Assembly: GCA_028023455.1 (NCBI GenBank)
Contig: JAQFVV010000030.1
Span: forward strand, 1,198,501 to 1,262,500
From: Epiperipatus broadwayi
Taxonomy: Eukaryota; Onychophora; Udeonychophora; Euonychophora; Peripatidae
Direction: 5' to 3'
DNA: 64,000 bases
Below are positions 21,728 to 31,021 of this stretch, in pieces. Numbering within the stretch: the stretch's first letter is position 1; each line of letters opens with the position of its first letter. Both the position numbers and the translations under genes were made by a program. The notes below the pieces were generated by a model. The model made no database searches. It was not told the DNA's origin and worked only from the letters and a program-made list of their open reading frames with translations.

Positions 21728-22146
21728 AGTTACAAATTGCACGTTATGTAAACAAGTGAAGCTCAATATTAAGAGAATTATTAGGCTTAATACTTTCGGG
21801 AACCTTAGTCCACATATTCATAGTCTATCTTGGGAGTGTCAGCTTGAGTTATGATTTTAAACAACTGGGTAGTAATTTATTCAAAATAAAAGAAGTGTGC
21901 TTCATTGCAAATGACAATGCAATAAACCGGAAAGAATCGTGCTTTTCCATCTAGAAAGTGGACTATATGAAAACATTGAATAAATTTGCATAAATTACTA
22001 CCCAGTTATTTAAAATCACAACTTAACCCGACACTCCCAAGATAGGCTATGAATATGAGGACTAACGATTCCTGAAAGCACTAAGCCTGATAATTCTTTT
22101 AATATTGAGTTTCACTTGTTTGCATAATGTGCAATTTGTAACTGAA
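21728..22146. mobile_element. Foldback (long inverted-repeat) element, about 420 bp
   Basis: Arms of about 150 bp (21728-21880 and 21990-22146) are inverted copies: AGTTACAAATTGCAC...CAAGTGAA at the left reappears as the complement at the right, as do TTATTAGGCTTA, CATATTCATAG and AACTGGGTAGTAATTTAT. The centre (about 21881-21990) is unique. No transposase is encoded, so it would be a non-autonomous MITE or foldback element. Arm sequence is shared with the elements at 30358-30950 and 3772-3850. A target-site duplication was not identified. Confidence 0.75.
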
Positions 22147-22160
22147 AGATATCTTGTCTT

Positions 22161-22264
22161 GCATTGGTGGTCGAGACGTCAGCACGACTGCCTTGCACTT
22201 GCAGGCAGTTGCCCGGGTTGCGGGTTCGCATCCCGGCCGATGCTATGACACTTAAAAAAAAAAA
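22161..22264 (+). mobile_element. tRNA-derived SINE, copy 1
   Basis: A tRNA-like head (22161-22243) has a fully paired 7-bp acceptor stem, GCATTGG with CCGATGC (one G-U), an A-box-like TGGTCGAGACG and a B-box-like GGGTTCGCATCCC. It is followed by TATGACACTT and a run of A. The anticodon stem CTGCC/GGCAG encloses an oversized loop, so it is not a functional tRNA. It abuts the foldback element. The second copy at 23927-24017 has a proper anticodon loop and a target-site duplication. Confidence 0.7.
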
Positions 22265-23911
22265 GACTTATTATAATTTATTCACAAGTATATCTTTGGG
22301 TTTTTTGCAGTTTGGTGAGCTAAAAAAATCTAATAGCAGTTCTGAGATGCTCAGATTTAACAAATTGTATTAAAAAATAAGCTAATTGATTTTAAAGAAA
22401 TGGAAGTACTGAGTTACAAATTCGAATATTTAAGTAAAAGGTCATATTAGAACATGTATTAAATGTGCTTAAGATTCTAATTAAAGCAGCCATTTTTTAA
22501 ACTAAAAGATGGAAACATTAAGAACAAAATATTATAAATCCAAATACAATAAATGCATTATTAACTATTAGTGAATTTGAAAATCCAAATGATTTTGGAA
22601 ATACAAATATTTTTAATTATCTTAATTGGTGGAATATTATATTCTACATGTCTTTTTTCATCATTTCATTTTTGGTTTAATTAATTAAATTTCTAATTAT
22701 TTAATCATACAATTGTTTTATTTAGATTTTTCCTTGCTTTTCATCATCCTCATTTAATTACCTTTCTATAGGTTTCTAGAATTCATAGCATCTTTTATTC
22801 ATTGGATCTAGTTTTCTTAGGACTCTCCCTTCTCCTCTTTTTTTGTTTTGTTTCTCTATTCATTCCAGTGCCGACCTTGATAATCTATCCAATCATTTCT
22901 TCTAAAAATCACTCCAATAAGAAATGTCTCAAGAGTTGCTATTGATGCACTATTATTTATTTTCTATATTGAAAATTTGACTAACAGTCAAAATCTATTA
23001 CTAATATTATTTTTGTTTTATGTTTTCAAAAGAAGTCATGGCTATTTCTTTAAGCAAATGTCATCTTTATATTTTTTTGCAATGATTATATACCCAATTC
23101 TCTTTTTACATGGCAGATTGGTTCCTGAAAATTATGTGTAAAAGAAATTTGTGTAAAAAAAATACATTGTACGTATGGAAAATAAGAAGATTGGTTCCGG
23201 ACCTAAGAAATCAATAAAAATAAATGAACCAAATAAAATTTTTGTTAGAATGTTATATTTTTTGTGTTCTATCAAATTTTACTTTATATATACCGAACAT
23301 AAATAAAAAATGACTTGTAGGAACATAAATTTCATTTGAAAAATAAAAAACTTGGAAGTGATAATGAAACATCCATTGTTTTCTCTACACAAACCATCGA
23401 AAATTTTAAAGGTGAAAGTATATCACTTCCATGTTATAAGTAAAAAAGAAAAAAAGATCAAATAAAGATTAGTAATATAATTTATTATTTTTATTTCATT
23501 TAACTTAATAGTTTTTGTAATTTAACAACTAATACCTTCAAAAAGAGAAATTGTAGGCCCTCGGAACTATATATTTATCAAAAATTAATGCGAAATCTTG
23601 CTTGTCAGTAAAACTGAAAAGTACCCAAGATTTTATTCACTGTCACTGTTTGACAATAAATGTATACGTTTGTGAATGATTTGAAATACTATTGCTATCA
23701 CTAAAACTTGCAATGTATAACTTATCTATTGATTTTTGACAAAATTAATAAATATAAATTTAAACAAATTCATCAATTAAATTTAAACACGTTTAATTTT
23801 TTTTTTTAACATCAATACCAACAAGGAATTTAAAAAAAAAAAAAAACTATATGTCAAAATGCAAATAAATTATCAATATCAAAAATGTACTTCTCTTTCA
23901 AACAAAACAAC
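22265..23911. other. AT-rich noncoding DNA
   Basis: No gene or bounded repeat recognised. A direct repeat of TGTGTAAAA-type sequence near 23130-23160 is minor. Confidence 0.5.
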
Positions 23912-24032
23912 AAAAACATTACAGTGAGTCAAGCATTGATGGCCGAGTGGTTAGCACAGCTGCCTTACAAGCAGTTCCAGGGTTCGCTTCCTGGCCGACG
24001 CTTTGACACATAAAAAAAAAAACATTACAGTG
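23912..24032 (+). mobile_element. tRNA-Val-like SINE, copy 2, with target-site duplication
   Basis: The element (23927-24017) is flanked by the 15-bp direct repeat AAAAACATTACAGTG at 23912-23926 and 24018-24032, direct evidence of target-primed retrotransposition. The head begins GCATTGA and ends CCGACGC. It has D-arm sequence TGGCCGAGTGGTTAGC, an anticodon arm GCTGC-CTTACAA-GCAGT with U33 and anticodon TAC (23966-23968, Val), and a T arm CCAGG...CCTGG with an 8-base loop. A short tail TTTGACACAT and an A-run follow. It is so short that it may be a tRNA retropseudogene rather than a SINE, but it shares the tail with copy 1. Confidence 0.78.
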
Positions 24033-25439
24033 CAGACAAATTTCTCCATTTGCAGGAATATTGCCAAAAAGGGGATTTTTGTTTTTAAAATACTAAAAAA
24101 TAAAGTGCTGAAAATTTTTTTGACAATTAGATGATAATGACATAATTTTTTTTTTTTTTTAGTTTTGTGATAAACTCCACCTTAGGAATAAATCTGTAAA
24201 TAATCATTGAATTAAAAACATTTACAATCTTCTAAAAAGGAAAATATATTATTTACATGAAATTATGTAGAATTAAAAAAAAAATTAATACCAACTTAGT
24301 CTAAGAATTACTTGGAGAATGTAAGATCATTTTTTAAGCCTTCCAGACAATAATGTGAGTTTCTTCATTCTAATTATGAATATATCATAGCAGCTCTAAT
24401 CCCACAGTACCTTTTTTTTTTTTCACCAATCATATTATTTTAAAACAAAAACTTGTGTTATTTCAAAATCATGTAAAACAAAGTTTGTGTAAAAAAAAGA
24501 AGTATATTAAACAAATTATGAATAACATTAAAATAGTCTTTTATTCAACTTGTTTTTCATATCTTTTAGATTACCTCATCATTACAAAACAAAACTAACT
24601 AAAGAATTTGTTGATGTGAAATAATATAAAATTGAAATTATTTTACAACAAAAATTTACATCTTGACCAAAACAAAAACTTTTTAACTCAATATTTAATA
24701 GAATATCAAATTACTAATGCTTCTTGGTATACAATCAACTTAAAGACTCAGCCTTACTTAAGTCATTGAAATTGTGAAACAGAGTAAACTATTGAGGTTC
24801 GCAATTTGTTTTTGTTTTTTTATGTGAGTTAAATTATTTTCTTTCAGCAGCTATCAATGCATTTTTTCATGTAAAATTATTGTACTTTATAATCAACCAA
24901 TAAATCAAAATTTTATAAAAGTTATGTTTTATTTTCAAATGGATATATTGGCATTATCTTTGAACTGCCTCATTTATTTGCTTTAATTGGAAATATAAAA
25001 TGATTATCAATTATTTAAAAGATAGTGAGTTATATTAAAAGTTGATCGAATATAAAATTTAAATGAAATCACAATATCTTAGTTATTTCAATATTATTAC
25101 TTTTGTTAAAAGAATTGATTGAATTACATTACAAACTTATAAATTATTTTAAAAACTTATATATAGAACTCTTTATCAAGATATATTTTAATAAAATTTG
25201 ATTTCACTTGTTTTTTATGTGATTTGTAGAGTGAAATATTGTGTCGTTTATCAATTGCCATCCCTACAATAATGTGTTTAGGTTTGATAGTACTCTTTTA
25301 AGAACTTTTCCTAAAGTTATAAAACATTTTTGCACAATTATGAAAAGATGACTTATATTACTAAAAGATAACCCATTTTTATCTTGGAAAATTACTTTTT
25401 CTAAATATTGAAAAATTTCAATCTTTAATTAACCAAGTT
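24033..25439. other. AT-rich noncoding DNA
   Basis: Nothing recognised; A/T tracts and short open frames only. Confidence 0.5.
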
Positions 25440-25625
25440 AGATTATTCATTTTATTATCATCATCATCGTCAATCCATTATCAATCCCCTACAGGATGAA
25501 GGTCCATCTCTGATCTCTAGCATCTCTTCTCCACCACATCAATCCTGCACATTCTCTTATTTCATCCATCCATCTCATGTGAGGTCTCTTTCTGGGTCTT
25601 TTACAATCTCTTGGAATCCACAATA
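25440..25625 (-). pseudogene. 3' end of an RTE-like LINE
   Basis: Read on the minus strand this encodes the C-terminal end of a non-LTR reverse transcriptase: CKRPRKRPHMRWMDEI, then CAGLMWWRRDARDQRW, ending at a stop near 25490. A 3' tail of GAT and AAT triplets follows (25450-25470 on the plus strand), the kind of microsatellite tail seen on RTE-like LINEs. The rest of the element is missing, so this is a severely 5'-truncated insertion. The same end occurs at 33580-33740 and, more decayed, at 34911-35050. Confidence 0.8.
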
Positions 25626-27367
25626 ATCATCACAAAATCTGCAATGAATTTAAGCAAAAATAAACCTTAGGCAGATTTTTAAACCTCTATTACTGCTGAC
25701 AGTTTGGATGTGTTAGAAAGTAAACAATGATTAATACTTTTTCTCAATATATATAAGAGTTAAAGTAAACTTACCACTGCCTACATTTCAATCGTAAAGT
25801 TCAAAATAAGCAATTTTTATTTATTTATTTGTATATCTAATCCAATAGTTTTTATGTTCATCAATAATCAACTCGTATTTTATAAACTATTAAATCTTAT
25901 CATCCTATAATTTTTTCTAAATTCCTTGACCAATTGGATTATTGGATACATTTTAATTCAGTTAACATAAAAGATTCCTTTTTTTTAACAATTGTCACAA
26001 TTTTCCAAACACCCATCCTATTTATAGTTATTGCAGATGGAAAAATAGTATATGCAAGCCCAATGTAAACTTTAGCTATCTGCAAAACACTAGCGCCATC
26101 TGTAATGAACTTGACTGCCAACCCAATTAATTTTTCTTTATTTGCTCCACTTTAGATATATTTTGATAATTGAGAAATGACTTAAGTATTTTATTTATTC
26201 TAATTCATCAAATCTGTATTAAATGGAAAAATACCTAATATCCTAGGATTACTTATTCAAAAGTGTATTATTAACTTCACACCTCCATTTCATGATTGTT
26301 TATCTGAGAATGTAAAAGTAGCATTTTCAAATATAAAAAATAAATATTGAGCAAGGCCAATTAAAAGATGAAGAATCATTTAAACTGGATGCTAATTTTT
26401 CAAAAGTTAAAAGATTACAACAGAAATGCCAATTTTTTTTTACACCATCAATATCATATCTTTGAACAAAACATAATAATATAAACTTTTTTTAGTTTAT
26501 CACCTAATACCAATTTTCATATATCAATAGAATTTACCAAATCTCTAGATACATTTTTGCATTTCCAAAATGGATGGTCATTTAAATCCTTCCTTATCAG
26601 TTGAAGATAATTTTCTTCGTTCTCAATAAGCTCTCTTTCAGAGGAAAGCAAAGGACTTTGGATATTTCTTTATTTATATATATTTGAGCATCTGATTAAT
26701 TTTTCAATCTCTTTTAATTCATTTTTGTTTACAAAATTTGTTTCAAATTTATTGTATACTATTTCACACAAAAATAAATTTCTCTACCCTCCATTTTATT
26801 ACCTATATGTTAAGTGTATGTAGGCTCCCCATTCTATCCCTTTTTAAAAATATTGCACTATACATTTGAGCGTTTGACTTTTTAAACAATGAGATATGAT
26901 TTCAAGTAGGACTTTCTAACATTCAGTCATTTTGAGAATGGTAAAACATTTTTAATTATTAACTCTGGGATACCTAATCAGCATTTTATCTAAGTAAAAG
27001 TAATTTAAGCTATTATATAATGTTAATTACATATTAAATAATGTAAGAAATTTTATCTTATCTCATTTCCTCTCCCTAAATTTTATATTTTCAAATCAAA
27101 TGTGTCTACTATATTTATCACTCTACTGATTATTTATGTAACAATGAATTACATTACAATCAAGCCTTTGGTAATTTATACTTTATTATAATAGTATTTA
27201 AAATATAAGGAAAAATGGAATTTATTTAAAAATAAATATGCATATTATTAAATTAATGGCTTGTGTTTTAATACAAACTTAATTTGATTGAATTATTTTA
27301 TGAGTTTTTTTTTTATTGTTACAAATATTGTTTTGAAAATATTACAAATTATATATCAAAAGAGTAA
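25626..27367. other. AT-rich noncoding DNA
   Basis: No gene or bounded repeat recognised. Confidence 0.5.
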
Positions 27368-27545
27368 TTTAAACAGGCAAAACTCTTCACACAATAGGGC
27401 CACCCTGTGCCAACCAGAGTAATCAATGGATGCCAGAAGGCTTGTGCATAAAATCCCCATCTAGTGCCTACTCATCCAATATTCCCAGGCTAGTTTCTGG
27501 CTTGTGGCCTTCGTCAGTGAGGAGCCGTGGATATGATGTATGAAG
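27368..27545 (-). mobile_element. Short non-coding repeat carrying a hammerhead ribozyme (family 1, copy 2)
   Basis: Minus-strand copy of the repeat at 55-282. It carries the same order: ribozyme first, then AGTAGGCACTAGAT, GGGGATTTTATGCAC, TGGCATCCATTGATTACTC and a final block with AGTTTTGCCTGTTTAA. It encodes no protein. The 3' block is also present in the hairpin at 15551-15690. Boundaries are approximate and no target-site duplication was seen. Confidence 0.62.
27474..27532 (-). ncRNA. Hammerhead ribozyme, type I minimal (cleavage-site U mutated)
   Basis: On the minus strand distal stem I pairs ATCCAC with TTGGAT, 5 of 6 pairs. Proximal stem I pairs TCCTCA with TGGGAA, with one mismatch. 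The core blocks are CTGACGA (fits CUGANGA) and GAAA. Stem II is GGC-CACAA-GCC flanked by A. The cleavage triplet reads GCC instead of GUC, so U16.1 is lost and this copy should not cleave. Compared with 109-167, different core positions are damaged, as expected for independent decay from an active ancestor. Confidence 0.72.
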
Positions 27546-28453
27546 AGTAGTTTAACAAGCAAGGGCTGACATGTTCTGATAATTTTCTAATTTATTATTA
27601 AAGCTTCAGGAAAGATATTTCCATGTATAATTTATGCATGCTTGTCTTTTGGTCATGGCCACTCATGCAAATAATACAGCATTCAGCTATTGCCATAGGG
27701 AAACTGTTGTGAAAATCAAATTTCGACTTGGAGTCATGCAAAACATTTTAATTCTCTAACATATCATGCTAACATTTGACAGTTGTTATTCTATCTTTTA
27801 AGTAGCTATTTTAATATAAAAATTATCTCCTAAACTTACAAAATGCTTACAGCTTTCATATCATTAGAGTGTAGAAAGGCCACTTTGGGTTTAAGAGATG
27901 CAGTATTCATTACTGGTTTCATCACAACAAGCAAATATTGGTCAAACTGCTGTCTGAGAATTTTTCACATTTGTGCTCCACATAATTATGTAAAAATCAG
28001 AGTTCTCCATTTCTTGTTAATTTGTATGTTATATAAGAATTAATTGAATAGTTTATTACTTGGGAATTCATAAAAAATTTAAGCATCAGAGGTAACGGAG
28101 GCCATGAGCCACACATCTTGATCTCCGGGATCAGCCATTTTATATCTGCATTAAACCCTACAGGTCACTTACATGCTTTTGGTTTTAAGCTTTCAGATGA
28201 TTAAATATACTCTTATAAAATTATTAAAATTAAATATTGCCTATTGTGTAAATTATAAAAAAATTCCAGTTTTCACTGAAAAAAAATTATTAAAATTTTT
28301 AGATACTAAGATTAATAAAATATAGCCAAGTCTTTCTGTCTAAAATTTTTTTTATTAATTTTGTGCGTGTAAGAGTTTTAGTCCAGTACATAACATATTT
28401 TACTATTACTTTAATGTGTTTTCTATCTGTTGTTGTTTCTAATTTCAGCCTTT
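27546..28453. other. Noncoding DNA, nothing recognised
   Basis: A slightly GC-richer patch at 28080-28160 matches no repeat or gene I know. Otherwise AT-rich sequence. Confidence 0.45.
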
Positions 28454-28560
28454 TCTAAAGAATTTTTAAAGAAAATATCGGGTAATGATCCAAAGTTAGA
28501 TGTAACGAATAGTAAAAAATTTAATGAAAATCTAAATAATCTAAAATAAATATTTTCAAT
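28449..28560 (+). other. Candidate terminal coding exon
   Basis: A long pyrimidine-rich stretch ends in TTTCTAATTTCAG (acceptor AG at 28447-28448). From there one frame is open for 33 codons, containing FSKEFLKKISGNDPKL and NSKKFNENLNNLK, then TAA immediately followed by an AATAAA polyadenylation signal (AAAATAAATA). This acceptor-ORF-stop-polyA order is what a last exon looks like. Its phase does not fit a direct join to the donor-like site at 13268, so it would belong to a different gene or need intervening exons. A chance occurrence in AT-rich DNA is quite possible. Confidence 0.28.
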
Positions 28561-28858
28561 TTATATAGTCAAGAAGACAAAAATCAGACAATAAACCAAT
28601 CTTGAAATGAATGTTTTATTCAAAAATTGAATATAAATACATCCAGTAGTCTAAGCATATTATCAAATTTTTTATTAATGAATCAAGTGATGGTATAACA
28701 TGATGAATAATATACAAAATTTAGCAAATCTATTGTAAATTAATAATGAAAACTTATCTGCTTAACAAAACATCATTTATATACAAAGACATTATTTATC
28801 AAATAATTAAAATGTTTTCAAAAATATCTAATTAAGTGATTCCAAATTTTATCTAACA

Positions 28859-28990
28859 GCACAACGTTTTGAAAAGCATTATTCTCACCTCTTCTTCAGG
28901 CATTGCTGGCCTGATCAGTGACAGTACTAGCATTGGATTTGAACCTGGAACCTTAGATTCTTGAGTATTGAATTTTAAGTCAACACTCTT
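28859..28990 (-). mobile_element. tRNA-derived SINE, minus copy
   Basis: The reverse complement shares CCAGGTTCAAATCC (B-box-like), ATGCTAGTACTGTCACTG, TCAGGCCAGCAA, CTGAAGAAGAGG, GAGAATAATG and a final ACGTTGTG with the plus copy at 29043-29205. The A-box half is diverged or missing. The two copies face each other about 55 bp apart and would form a long hairpin if co-transcribed. Confidence 0.75.
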
Positions 28991-29042
28991 AAGTGGAGAA
29001 ACTTCATAGATAAGTATATGAAATTACCACAGACTGTTGCCT

Positions 29043-29205
29043 TTGGCAGGATGGCTCAGTTGGTTAGAGCATTACCATAAAATTCAATACTCGAGAATCT
29101 TAAGAGTCCAGGTTCGAATCTCATGCTAGTACTGTCACTGGTCAGGCCAGCAACACCTGAAGAAGAGGGGAGAATAATGCCTCTCGAAACATTGTGCATA
29201 TACTA
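29043..29205 (+). mobile_element. tRNA-derived SINE, plus copy
   Basis: The head has an A box TGGCTCAGTTGGTTAGAGC and a B box GGTTCGAATCTC about 45 bp apart, the internal RNA polymerase III promoter of a tRNA-derived SINE. The body continues ATGCTAGTACTGTCACTGG, CAGGCCAGCAAC, CTGAAGAAGAGG, a spacer, CCTCTCGAAAC and ATTGTGC. The CTGAAGA...stem...GAAAC body block resembles a hammerhead core in outline but lacks a convincing stem I. No poly-A tail or target-site duplication was identified. Confidence 0.78.
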
Positions 29206-29640
29206 ACCTGTTTGATGTGCTATTACTAACAGTTGAACATATTTGGAATATTTAAATAAAGTTAAATTTTTCTAAAGACATTCAATATGCATATTATATG
29301 ATTGGAAAATAGTCCAATATAGAAATACAACGTTATAATGAGATGGATTTAAATAGAACTAAAAAAAATTATATGTATGAAATTAAGTTATACCGTGTGT
29401 TTGTGTTAATTTACCCGTAAAGTGATGTGTTTCCAAAGTGCTGATGGATAGTTGCAATTTGGCAGAGATGAGATGAAGGATACAGTGATAAAAACAAAAT
29501 ATTATATATGAATATCTTAATTATCTCTTATTTGCTTAACAATTAAGCAAGATCTATTAATGAGTAATGAAAAATGAACTTTTTGCACTAAAATATTTAA
29601 AAATAAACTAAAGTTTACCTAATCATCTGAAATTCAGAGA

Positions 29641-30140
29641 NNNNNNNNNNNNNNNNNNNNNNNNNNNNNNNNNNNNNNNNNNNNNNNNNNNNNNNNNNNN
29701 NNNNNNNNNNNNNNNNNNNNNNNNNNNNNNNNNNNNNNNNNNNNNNNNNNNNNNNNNNNNNNNNNNNNNNNNNNNNNNNNNNNNNNNNNNNNNNNNNNNN
29801 NNNNNNNNNNNNNNNNNNNNNNNNNNNNNNNNNNNNNNNNNNNNNNNNNNNNNNNNNNNNNNNNNNNNNNNNNNNNNNNNNNNNNNNNNNNNNNNNNNNN
29901 NNNNNNNNNNNNNNNNNNNNNNNNNNNNNNNNNNNNNNNNNNNNNNNNNNNNNNNNNNNNNNNNNNNNNNNNNNNNNNNNNNNNNNNNNNNNNNNNNNNN
30001 NNNNNNNNNNNNNNNNNNNNNNNNNNNNNNNNNNNNNNNNNNNNNNNNNNNNNNNNNNNNNNNNNNNNNNNNNNNNNNNNNNNNNNNNNNNNNNNNNNNN
30101 NNNNNNNNNNNNNNNNNNNNNNNNNNNNNNNNNNNNNNNN
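29641..30140. other. Assembly gap of 500 N
   Basis: Exactly 500 consecutive unknown bases, the usual arbitrary gap length. Nothing can be said about its content, and features on either side need not be adjacent in reality. Confidence 1.
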
Positions 30141-30357
30141 CATTTTTGACTGTATAAGTAGACCAAACATAATTAAAGCATTTCCATCAGTATATTCAAA
30201 CTTGTTTACTGAATTGTATTTAACTAAACTTTTTTAAAATTAGATATTAACTAAATTTATATTAAATTTTGATAACTATCAAACTATATTAATAGACATA
30301 AAGACCCATTATATATTTATTAATGTAATAATCTCATTTATAGTTCATAATCTATAT

Positions 30358-30950
30358 ATTGTGCTTGAATCACACATACATGAAGCTGCATTATGAATTA
30401 ATAATTGCTTAGCACTTTCAGGAGCTTCGTGCTCCCATATTCATAGCTTATACTAATGATTGTTGTAGTTATCTTTTTAATAAAGATATATGCAAATGGC
30501 CTATTTTTTTTAAAATGGAGAAGCAGACATCTCTCCTATTGATGGCAAAGGAGTCTGCAATGAAGCATGCTTCCCTAATATTGTGCTCAGTGCACACCAT
30601 TTCAGCCATAGAGGGCTCAAATCAAATCTGAAGGCAGCTCTATTGAACATTAGAAATCCACAGGCCATGTGTTTGAACCCTCTATGGCTGAAATGGTGTG
30701 CAATCATGCCAAGCACAAGAGTGAGGAAGCATGCTTTATTGCAGATCACCCCAATGCCATCAATAGGAGAGATGTCTGCTTCTCCATTTTGAAAAAATAG
30801 GCCATTTGCATATATCTTTATTAAAAAGATAACTACAACAATCATTAGTATAAGCTATGACTATGGTAACACAAAGTTCCTGATAGCGCTAAGCAATTAT
30901 TAATTCGTAATATAGCTTCACATATTTGCATTTCAAGTGCAATATATATA
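30358..30950. mobile_element. Foldback (long inverted-repeat) element, about 590 bp
   Basis: The whole element is an imperfect palindrome with arms of roughly 280 bp. Outer landmarks are TGAATTAATAATTGCTTAGC and CATATTCATAGCTTATACTA; inner landmarks are TTTAATAAAGATATATGCAA, GAGAAGCAGACATCTCTCC, TTTCAGCCATAGAGGG and GAAGCATGC. Each reappears as its complement on the other side. Because of the palindrome, open frames on both strands end in the same peptide (PSIGEMSASPF), which is an artefact and not a gene. The outer arms match the element at 21728-22146. No transposase is encoded. Confidence 0.8.
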
Positions 30951-30953
30951 TAT

Positions 30954-31021
30954 ATTATAATTGAAATAATATTTTTAACGGTTTAAAACCAAACCGTTAA
31001 AAATATTATTTCAATTATAAT
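30954..31021. repeat. Perfect 31-bp inverted repeat
   Basis: Arms 30954-30984 and 30991-31021 are perfectly complementary over 31 bp with a 6-base spacer (AAAACC). The arms contain TTTTTAACGGTTT. It lies directly beside the foldback element. Perfect arms suggest a young event, such as a hairpin-capped break repair or a tiny foldback insertion. Confidence 0.9.

Noticed and set aside
22161-22243. Functional tRNA gene
   Set aside because: The anticodon loop is oversized and the sequence is followed by an A-tail shared with a retroposed sister copy.
22164-22373. 69-codon forward frame over the first SINE
   Set aside because: It is a reading of the tRNA-like head and its A-tail.
13268-28449. Joining the zinc-finger frame directly to the candidate exon at 28449
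   Set aside because: The donor-like site splits a codon after two bases, while the open frame at 28449 needs one base from the previous exon; a direct join meets a stop within three codons.
29150-29205. Hammerhead ribozyme in the plus SINE
   Set aside because: CTGAAGA and GAAAC are present with a 5-bp stem between, but the expected cleavage triplet has G at the last position and stem I pairs over only about three bases.
29615-30170. Open frames across the N gap
   Set aside because: They consist almost entirely of unknown residues.
30510-30845. Opposite-strand frames of 111 and 69 codons ending in the same peptide
   Set aside because: The identity follows from the palindromic foldback element; there is no domain and no sign of expression.
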